Below, in pieces: positions 40,954 to 46,587 of a stretch of DNA of 46,587 bases. Location of the stretch: positions 1-46,587 of the forward strand of contig CAZPKC010000014.1 of NCBI GenBank assembly GCA_964587125.1, given 5' to 3'. Within the stretch, counting starts at the first letter, position 1, and the number at the start of each line of letters is the position of its first letter. The translations under genes and the position numbers were made by a program. Under the pieces are notes generated by a model. The model did no database searches and was not told the origin of the DNA. It worked only from the letters and a program-made list of their open reading frames with translations. This DNA comes from CAIXLI01 sp964587125. GTDB taxonomy: Bacteria; Pseudomonadota; Alphaproteobacteria; UBA9219.

Positions 40954-41520
40954 TTATTCGCCCTCGCCGGCGTAAATTTTCCTGAGCGTGGCGAAGGCGA
41001 GGCTAATGTCCTTAAATCTTTCTTCGTTTTCCGGAGCGTTCCCCCGCACGTCGGGATGATGCTTTTTGACGAGCGCGCGGTATTGCCCTTTGATGACGGA
41101 AAAATCAACCGGCGGGGTCAGTTCCAAAACGGCCAAGGCGTCGCGCTCGGCAAGCGGCATCGGGGGCTCGGCGTTCGGCGCTTCTTCTCCCGCAGGCTCT
41201 CCGAAAATATCGCGCAAAATTTTGTCGCGCAACTTTCTCTCGGCCACGCCCCATTGCCCCAAAGGCCAGCTGGGACGCTCCCATACAACAGCATTGCGGG
41301 TATAGGCTTCAATTTCCGTAGGCGAAAGGCCTGCAAAAAAATCCCACGCTTTATTGTATTCCCGGACGTGATCGAGGCAGAAAAAATAGCGGTCGCGGAG
41401 ATTGTCGCGGCTTTTGGGCGCAGGGTAATCGCCCGCTTGCCCGCAGTCCGGATGATCGCACAGGCGAAGGCGGACGGGGCGGTCGGATGTCTCGAAATAA
41501 GTATCGTTAAAAATGCGCAT
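40954..41520 (-). CDS. J-domain protein
   Basis: A 188-residue protein with a C-terminal J domain (about 130-188: ALAVLELTPPVDFSVIKGQYRALVKKHHPDVRGNAPENEERFKDISLAFATLRKIY, with HPD). The N-terminal part carries CDHPDCGQAGDYPAP and FFCLDHVREYN, a possible small zinc site (C-x4-C ... C-x2-H). This layout is frequent in alphaproteobacteria and recruits DnaK; its client is unknown. It is divergent from the icmC gene. Confidence 0.88.
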   Translation of the reverse strand: MRIFNDTYFETSDRPVRLRLCDHPDCGQAGDYPAPKSRDNLRDRYFFCLDHVREYNKAWDFFAGLSPTEIEAYTRNAVVWERPSWPLGQWGVAERKLRDKILRDIFGEPAGEEAPNAEPPMPLAERDALAVLELTPPVDFSVIKGQYRALVKKHHPDVRGNAPENEERFKDISLAFATLRKIYAGEGE

Positions 41521-41742
41521 AATTCTTTAATTATAACATATAGAAAACCAAAAAGGGCATGAATCCGGCCTTTTTTCATGAATTTTTGGGTGCGACGCAA
41601 CGATAATAAAACAAAAGAATCCTTTAATAAGGTTCGTAATTAAACGCTCATTAATAAGTTTATTGGCAAAATAGCCTTACGTGCGATAGGTTTGGCATTA
41701 TTAGGCAAAGAATGCGATCAACTTTTAGACGGAGACAAGCAA

Positions 41743-42936
41743 TTGTCTGAAAACAATTTTTTAAAGAATGCTTTCCTCTTCGCTTTGGTCCTTGCGCCCG
41801 CGCTGGCTGGGGCAGGCTATGCGCCTGCGGCGTTGGCTGCTTGCGACTCCAGCCCGTTGCCTACGGATGCTTGTGTCGTTAACGGCACGTGTTTGATCGA
41901 ATCGTCGCCTTACCAGCCCGGCTGCAGTATCGAGGTTGCGTGCCCTTACGCGGGAGGATGCGGAGGCGCGTCGACGGGAACGACGACCCCAGCAACGGAG
42001 CCGGCCTCAGAAGCAAGCGAGTCGACCGGGGAGACCATTCAGACGATCGTTTACGGAGCGGACAATACGACGGTTACCGCGTCGACTTTCGGCGATCTTC
42101 TTTGCAACGCCGTTAATAATTCCGGCCCCTTCGGCCTCGTGTTCCAATGGATCGCTTACATATCGGGCGTCCTTGCCGCGCTTAAAGCCGTCCACCATTT
42201 TCGCCTTCATGCCGACGACCCGCGCTCCAATAAAATGAATACGCCGCTTATGTATTCATTCGGAGCGATGTGCCTTTTAGCGCTTCCAAGCTTCGTTTCC
42301 GCAGTCGAAAACAGCCTCTATTACGCGACGGCAGGCGGAGGGATCGCGTGTTCTGCCCCCAGCAGCTCCTCGAGCAGCGCCTCAATCAGCGGGCTGGATA
42401 CGATCATGACCAATTTTATTTCCAATCTTAAAGATCCGTTGATGGACGTGACGTCTCTTGTCGCGATTCTTTGCGGCCTTTTCATGATCGTGAACGGCCT
42501 GATTAAATCGGCAAAATACGGGATCGATTCGAAAACCAACTCGATGCACAGCATTCTTACCAATATAGGATTCGGCGCGCTTTTATTCACGATCGGCGAT
42601 AATCTGAATATTATCGTCAATTCGGTTTTTGGCATCGGGTCAGGGATTTCCACGTCTTCCGTCATCACTTGGTCGGGGCTTAATACCCTTGTCGGCGGAA
42701 GCGGCGTATCGACCCAATTCACGACGGCGGTCAACGCCGCCCTGACTTTTATTCAGTTGATCGGCTGCATCGCTTTCGTGCGCGGGTGGCTCATCATGAA
42801 AAAGGTCGTCGAGGGCGGATCCAATGCCTCCCTTGGGCAGGGGCTTACGCATGTCTTGGGCGGCGTTCTGGCCATCAATATTTTCCAATTTCTGGTCGTC
42901 ATGGATCAGACGTTCGGAACGAATTTACTGAATTAA
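41743..42936 (+). CDS. icmC: Dot/Icm-type secretion protein, IcmC (DotE)-like with an extra IcmD-like module
   Basis: A 397-residue membrane protein. The N-terminal signal sequence (NAFLFALVLAPALAGAGYAPAALA, then AC) is followed by a Cys-rich segment (34-73), then a first membrane module (about 128-195: FGLVFQWIAYISGVLAALKAVHHFRLHADDPRSNK...FGAMCLLALPSFVSAVENSL) and a second one (about 215-397: LVAILCGLFMIVNGLIK, IGFGALLFTIGDNLNIIVNSVFG, FIQLIGCIAFVRGWLIMKKVVEGGSNASLGQGLTHVLGGVLAINIFQFL). The second module matches what I know of IcmC/DotE of Legionella. The first resembles the next gene product, including HADxPxSNK. The start is TTG 41743 with GGAG 8 nt upstream; an in-frame TTG at 41692 lacks one. 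It would sit in the inner membrane. Confidence 0.75.
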   Translation: MSENNFLKNAFLFALVLAPALAGAGYAPAALAACDSSPLPTDACVVNGTCLIESSPYQPGCSIEVACPYAGGCGGASTGTTTPATEPASEASESTGETIQTIVYGADNTTVTASTFGDLLCNAVNNSGPFGLVFQWIAYISGVLAALKAVHHFRLHADDPRSNKMNTPLMYSFGAMCLLALPSFVSAVENSLYYATAGGGIACSAPSSSSSSASISGLDTIMTNFISNLKDPLMDVTSLVAILCGLFMIVNGLIKSAKYGIDSKTNSMHSILTNIGFGALLFTIGDNLNIIVNSVFGIGSGISTSSVITWSGLNTLVGGSGVSTQFTTAVNAALTFIQLIGCIAFVRGWLIMKKVVEGGSNASLGQGLTHVLGGVLAINIFQFLVVMDQTFGTNLLN

Positions 42937-43089
42937 ATGAGGGGCTTGCCAGAAGGAAGAAAAAAGGGATAGAATGCTTTCGAGAAAGCGCGGGAATTAA
43001 GCTGCTGTTAAGAATAAAAGCTTAAATTGAGCGTAGATTGCGGCTAAAATTTTATCAATTTAACTTAACCCTACGGAGGAGAAGAGACC

Positions 43090-43479
43090 ATGAAGACAAA
43101 GATGAAAACCGAACTTTGCAACGACGTTATGACCGGCCTTATGGTCGCCGCGATTTTCGCCGCCGTTGCCCCCGGCGATGCGTTTGCGCAATTGTCGGCC
43201 GCCGTCGGTGCCGCGCAAAGCGATATTGCCGCGCCGTTTCTTAGAATTGTCAGCTATATTTCCTATGCCCTCGGCACGGTCATGACCGTAGCGGGCATCG
43301 CTGGCGCCAAACAACATGCCGACGCTCCGGCAAGCAACAAGCTTGCTCCGGCTATCGGCAAGCTCGGCGCGGGCATGGCGTTTCTCGCCGCGCCGTCGCT
43401 TATCGGCATGATGCTGACGACCGGCACGGATACGCTTGGCAACGGGACGGGCGCCTTTACTCCCATCGGCGGATTCTGA
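43090..43479 (+). CDS. icmD: Dot/Icm-type secretion protein, IcmD (DotP)-like
   Basis: A 129-residue small membrane protein: N-terminal signal/membrane segment (LMVAAIFAAVAPGDAFA), a second segment (FLRIVSYISYALGTVMTVAGIAGAKQHADAPASNK) and a third (IGKLGAGMAFLAAPSLIGMML), ending in a glycine-rich tail. Size and layout match Legionella IcmD/DotP (about 130 residues) and IncI plasmid TraR. GGAGGAG stands before the ATG. It lies between the icmC- and icmJ-like genes, the same order as in Legionella. Confidence 0.75.
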   Translation: MKTKMKTELCNDVMTGLMVAAIFAAVAPGDAFAQLSAAVGAAQSDIAAPFLRIVSYISYALGTVMTVAGIAGAKQHADAPASNKLAPAIGKLGAGMAFLAAPSLIGMMLTTGTDTLGNGTGAFTPIGGF

Positions 43480-43491
43480 TACGGCAGAAAC

Positions 43492-44142
43492 GTGTCTTTT
43501 CTTCCCCTTACCCTCGGCGTCGGGCTTTCGTCCGGCGCCGAGAGCGGCGGCTCTCGGGCTCCGTCAAAATCAAAAGCGGAACAAACGCTGAAGCGTGACG
43601 ATTTTACATGCCGTTTTTGCGGTTTTCGTTCCATCCAATACCAGCGCATCGTTCCTTATGAAGGCGATTTCGTGACCGCATGCAGTTTTTGCGAGCAGGT
43701 CTTGTCCCTGGAGCGCGCGGGCATGATGGGCAGCGGCCTTTTGATTTGGCTGCCCGAAATCACCCAAGCCGAGCTGCATCACATCGCGCGCGCCATTTAC
43801 GTCGCCCGCGCGGAAGAGGGCGGGATGGCAGACGCAGCAACCCGCGCTCTGGACGCGTTGACGGCGCGCCGGACCGAAGCCAAGAAGCGTCTGGGCAGCG
43901 ACGATCCGCTTCTTTTATCCTCCGTTTTGCACGAGCATTTGACGGCCAAAGAACGCGCCGAGGCCGCTGGCAGGCTTGAAGGCATTCGCCTGCTGCCTTT
44001 GGACAAGCATGTGGTTCGCATCCACGGCCACGATATCAACGGGTTTCCTCAGATCGTCAAGTTCTGGCGCTCCGAACGCGGGCCTTTCGCCAAACTGCCG
44101 GTCAGCGAATGGCAACAGATGTTCGCGAAAATCGCGGCGTAA
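43492..44142 (+). CDS. icmJ: Dot/Icm-type secretion protein, IcmJ (DotN)-like
   Basis: A 216-residue soluble protein with an HNH-like zinc fold at the front: FTC40RFC43GFRS...YEGDFVTAC64SFC67EQ, four cysteines as in DotN. It continues LIWLPEITQAELHHIARAIYVARAEEG and LDALTARRTEAKKRLGSDDPLLLSSVLHEHL, ending SEWQQMFAKIAA. In Legionella, DotN/IcmJ is part of the type IV coupling complex with DotL. The start is GTG 43492, 12 nt after icmD, with only a weak ribosome site, suggesting coupling. The ATPase gene icmB that follows icmJ in Legionella is absent; trpB follows instead. Confidence 0.8.
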   Translation: MSFLPLTLGVGLSSGAESGGSRAPSKSKAEQTLKRDDFTCRFCGFRSIQYQRIVPYEGDFVTACSFCEQVLSLERAGMMGSGLLIWLPEITQAELHHIARAIYVARAEEGGMADAATRALDALTARRTEAKKRLGSDDPLLLSSVLHEHLTAKERAEAAGRLEGIRLLPLDKHVVRIHGHDINGFPQIVKFWRSERGPFAKLPVSEWQQMFAKIAA

Positions 44143-44157
44143 TTTTTTAGGTTAGCC

Positions 44158-44216
44158 CAGCGATTCACGCTTTGAATGTAAGCGTATGGCGCTGACATTT
44201 GAAACCATCGCGGACT
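44158..44216. repeat. Palindromic element, family B copy 2
   Basis: AGCGATTCACGCTTTG then a core AATGTAAGCG-TATGG-CGCTGACATT, then TGAAACCATCGCGGACTG. The outer blocks equal those of the copy at 25776-25837; the core is different but still self-complementary. It lies between icmJ and trpB. Confidence 0.85.
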
Positions 44217-44265
44217 GTGGCTCAATTTCCTTTCCACGCAAAAATTTCTAAGTTAGGGTGCCTTT

Positions 44266-45489
44266 ATGCAAGACCCCGCACAAAAACTTAATTCCTTTAC
44301 CGCGCTTCCCGATAAAAGCGGGCATTTCGGCCCTTACGGCGGTCGGTTTGTGCCGGAAACGTTGATGCCGCTCGTTCTTGAAGTCGAAAAGGCCTACGAA
44401 GCCGCTAAGGCCGATCCAACCTTTCAAACCGAGCTCGATTATTATCTCAAACACTATGTCGGGCGGCCTTCGCCGCTTTTTCTCGCGGAACGGCTGACCA
44501 AACATCTGGGCGGCGCAAAAATTTATTTCAAGCGCGAAGAGCTGAACCACACCGGCGCGCACAAGATCAACCATTGCATGGGGCAAATCCTGCTTGCCAA
44601 ACGAATGGGCAAGACGCGCATCATCGCCGAAACGGGCGCGGGGCAGCACGGCGTCGCGACGGCGACAGTCGCGGCGTTGTTTAACCTTCCCTGCACGGTT
44701 TATATGGGCGAGGTGGATATCGAGCGGCAGAAACCAAATGTTTTTCGGATGAGGCTGCTTGGCGCGGAAGTAAGGCCCGTTTCTTCCGGTTCGCGCTCGC
44801 TGAAAGACGCGATGAACGCGGCCTTGCGCGATTGGGTCGCCAACGTCGAAAATACTTTTTATATTATCGGAACCGTGGGGGGCCCGCACCCTTATCCCGC
44901 GATGGTGCGCGATTTTCAGTCCATTATCGGGCGCGAAACGCGCGAGCAAATTATGCTGGCGGAAAAGCGTTTGCCGGATTCTTTGGTTGCGTGCGTCGGA
45001 GGAGGATCGAACTCGATCGGATTGTTTTATGACTTTCTCAACGAACCTTCGGTCGCGATGTACGGCGTCGAGGCCGCCGGATCGGGAATAGAAACGGGAA
45101 AACATGCCGCCGCTTTGGAAGGCGGCCGGATGGGCATTTTGCACGGGATGCGGAGTTATTTTCTGCAAGACGCCGACGGGCAAATTCAGGAGGCGCACTC
45201 GATCTCGGCAGGATTGGATTATCCGGGGGTCGGCCCCGAACATGCGTGGCTGTTCGATAAAAAACGCGTCACGTATGTTCCCATAACCGACGACGAAGCC
45301 GTTGCGGCATTTCAACTTTGCTGCAAATTGGAGGGCATCATGCCCGCCTTGGAATCCGCGCACGCGCTGGCTTATGCCGAAAAACTCGCGCCGACATTGC
45401 CGAAAGATCATTTGATGGTCGTCAATATCAGCGGGCGCGGCGACAAGGATATTTTCACGATCGCCAAAAGAATCGGGGTGACGCTGTGA
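44266..45489 (+). CDS. trpB: Tryptophan synthase beta chain
   Basis: A 407-residue TrpB, condensing indole with serine using PLP. It shows GHFGPYGGRFVPETLMPLVLEVEKAYE, GRPSPLFLAERLTKHLGGAKIYFKREELNHTGAHKINHCMGQILLAKRMGK (Schiff-base Lys in HKIN), AETGAGQHGVATATVAALF, VACVGGGSNSIG (phosphate loop) and ISGRGDKDIFT. Start ATG 44266. trpF, which usually precedes trpB in alphaproteobacteria, is replaced here by the icm genes. Overlaps trpA by 4 nt (GTGA). Confidence 0.97.
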   Translation: MQDPAQKLNSFTALPDKSGHFGPYGGRFVPETLMPLVLEVEKAYEAAKADPTFQTELDYYLKHYVGRPSPLFLAERLTKHLGGAKIYFKREELNHTGAHKINHCMGQILLAKRMGKTRIIAETGAGQHGVATATVAALFNLPCTVYMGEVDIERQKPNVFRMRLLGAEVRPVSSGSRSLKDAMNAALRDWVANVENTFYIIGTVGGPHPYPAMVRDFQSIIGRETREQIMLAEKRLPDSLVACVGGGSNSIGLFYDFLNEPSVAMYGVEAAGSGIETGKHAAALEGGRMGILHGMRSYFLQDADGQIQEAHSISAGLDYPGVGPEHAWLFDKKRVTYVPITDDEAVAAFQLCCKLEGIMPALESAHALAYAEKLAPTLPKDHLMVVNISGRGDKDIFTIAKRIGVTL

Positions 45490-46304
45490 GCCGCATTGAC
45501 GCACGTTTCGCCGCGCTTAAGGCCACGAAGAAGAAGGCGTTTATTTCTTTCACGTCGGCGGGCGATCCGGATTTTGAAACATTCGCCGAAATTCTGGAGG
45601 GATTGCCCGCAGCCGGAGTCGATTTGATCGAAATCGGAATGCCTTTCAGCGATCCCGTTGCCGATGGCCCCATCATCGAGCGCGGAAATTTGCGCGCGTT
45701 CAAAGCGGGCATCAGGACAAAAAAAATCTTCGCATTCGTCGAAGAATTTCGCAAAAAAGACAACGAAACGCCGGTTGTTCTGATGGGCTATGCCAATCCG
45801 GTTTACTCTTGCGGCGTTGAAAAATTCGCGGCGGCCGCAAAAAAAGCGGGCGTGGATGGAATGATTATCGCCGATTTGCCCCCCGAAGAAGATTCCGATT
45901 TGCGCGCGGCGGCAAAGGCGCAAGGACTTGACGTTATTCGCCTCATCACGCCGACGACGGATGAAAAGCGGTTGCAGACCGTTTTGATGGGCGCGGGGGG
46001 GTTTTTGTATTACGTTTCCGTGGCGGGAACTACGGGAAGCAAGCAGGCGCTTACGGCGTCCGTGAAGCGCGCCGTTGAAGCGATCAGGCCAAAGTCAAAG
46101 CTTCCCGTCGCGGTGGGTTTCGGCATTTCGACGCCCGACGCAGCGCGGGAAATCGCCAAGACAGCGGATGCCGTGATCGTCGGCAGCGCAATCGTTAACC
46201 GCATTGCCGCAAATCTCGATGCAAAAGGCAACGCCAAGCGCGGGCTTGTCGAAGACGTTCTGGGTTTTGTCGGAACTTTGGCAAAAGCCGCGCACGGAGC
46301 CTGA
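45486..46304 (+). CDS. trpA: Tryptophan synthase alpha chain
   Basis: A 272-residue TrpA, cleaving indole-3-glycerol phosphate. Catalytic residues lie in GVDLIEIGMPFSDPVADGPIIERGN (Glu and Asp), with VVLMGYANPVYSCGVEKFAAAAKKAGVDGMIIADLPPEE and FLYYVSVAGTTGSKQ. The start is GTG 45486 overlapping the trpB stop (GTGA), so the two subunits are translationally coupled. The frame is open further upstream, but that is a shadow of trpB. Confidence 0.96.
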   Translation: MSRIDARFAALKATKKKAFISFTSAGDPDFETFAEILEGLPAAGVDLIEIGMPFSDPVADGPIIERGNLRAFKAGIRTKKIFAFVEEFRKKDNETPVVLMGYANPVYSCGVEKFAAAAKKAGVDGMIIADLPPEEDSDLRAAAKAQGLDVIRLITPTTDEKRLQTVLMGAGGFLYYVSVAGTTGSKQALTASVKRAVEAIRPKSKLPVAVGFGISTPDAAREIAKTADAVIVGSAIVNRIAANLDAKGNAKRGLVEDVLGFVGTLAKAAHGA

Positions 46305-46358
46305 ATCGCCTAAATTCTTGCGTCAATTGCGCGATTGTGGCACAAACGCCAACCTATT

Positions 46359-46433
46359 GCTGCCGTAGCTCAGGGGTAGAGCACGTCCTTGGTAAGGACG
46401 GGGTCGTAGGTTCAATTCCTATCGGCAGCACCA
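46359..46433 (+). tRNA. tRNA-Thr (GGT anticodon), CCA encoded
   Basis: The acceptor GCTGCCG (46359) pairs perfectly with CGGCAGC (46423-46429), followed by the discriminator A and encoded CCA. The D arm is AGCTCAGGGGTAGAGC, the anticodon stem CGTCC/GGACG with loop TTGGTAA (anticodon GGT), and the T arm GTAGGTTCAATTCCTAT. It reads ACY codons. Confidence 0.97.
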
Positions 46434-46587
46434 TATTTTAAAGGGTTTTCTGCAATTTCCCTAAAAGCAAAAAATTGATCTGGTAATCACCAGGTAATCA
46501 CCGTTGGTACCACTCGATACGGAACAAGGAGCGCTGTGATGCATATTCCGGCGAAACCACAAGCCAAGCCGTGATTTTCGACGTCAA
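46434..46587. other. tRNA-Thr downstream flank, no gene seen
   Basis: No complete gene. A perfect 10-nt direct repeat GGTAATCACC occurs at 46482-46491 and 46493-46502. An incomplete frame runs off the right edge without a recognisable family. The 3' flank of a tRNA is a common integration site, but no integrase is visible. Confidence 0.6.

Noticed and set aside
46434..46587. Integrase gene start or att site at tRNA-Thr
   Set aside because: Only a 10-nt direct repeat and an unrecognisable partial frame are visible; no tRNA 3'-end duplication was found elsewhere in the window.
1..46587. CRISPR arrays, rRNA genes, complete insertion sequences
   Set aside because: No regular spacer-repeat arrays, no rRNA sequence and no transposase were seen in the window.

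Overview
The window reads as chromosome of a flagellated alphaproteobacterium (GC-rich, dense genes, AGGAG-type ribosome sites, GTG/TTG starts in places). The evidence is the fliX-flgI head-to-head flagellar pair with a sigma-54 promoter, an FzlA-type FtsZ-binding GST-like protein, the gloB/methyltransferase neighbourhood, the aroQ-tyrA pair and the prs-rplY-pth operon. I cannot name the species; a lineage outside the well-studied orders (for example near Micavibrio) is a guess. It is probably a scaffold: 100 Ns interrupt a tandem hairpin repeat near the left end.

Layout. 1-1220: end of a mobilizable element (3' end of a DUF3363 relaxase, AlpA-type regulator). 1221-1702: no gene, collapsed 85-bp repeats and the gap. 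1703-4356: UDP-glucose dehydrogenase and a zinc alcohol dehydrogenase. 4459-7257 (minus): rpiB-coaC-coaB, where both CoA genes are tandem two-domain proteins. 7471-11098: fliL, clpB, ndk. 11129-13434 (minus): TPR lipoprotein, CnoX, Lon-N-domain protein. 13527-15609: MarR regulator, gloB, methyltransferase. 15624-17756 (minus): VanX-like peptidase with an unknown membrane protein, divergent from an XRE regulator. 18730-21938: aroQ, tyrA, guaB. 21939-26407: palindromic repeats, fzlA, two glycosyltransferases, rimI, dnaQ. 26384-32192: flagellar block fliX / flgI-sORF-sORF-flgJ-flgN-fliK-flgD. 32269-36999: dnaJ, EamA transporter, and prs-rplY-pth on the minus strand. 37180-41520: purH, efflux adaptor, SNase-like protein, J-domain protein. 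41743-44142: icmC-icmD-icmJ of a Dot/Icm (type IVB) secretion system. 44266-46433: trpB-trpA and tRNA-Thr.

The most interesting points are these. (1) CoaC and CoaB are each duplicated within one polypeptide, and the two halves appear to have lost complementary active-site residues. (2) An alphaproteobacterial icmC-D-J gene set keeps the Legionella order, and IcmC carries an extra IcmD-like module. (3) Two families of dispersed palindromic elements each have one copy read in frame inside a conserved gene (pth, a family-9 glycosyltransferase) and one copy outside any conserved gene, recalling Rickettsia palindromic elements. (4) A tandem duplication at the flgI-flgJ junction made overlapping small ORFs and carries one such element.

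All homology statements come from reading motifs by eye; no search or alignment was run.
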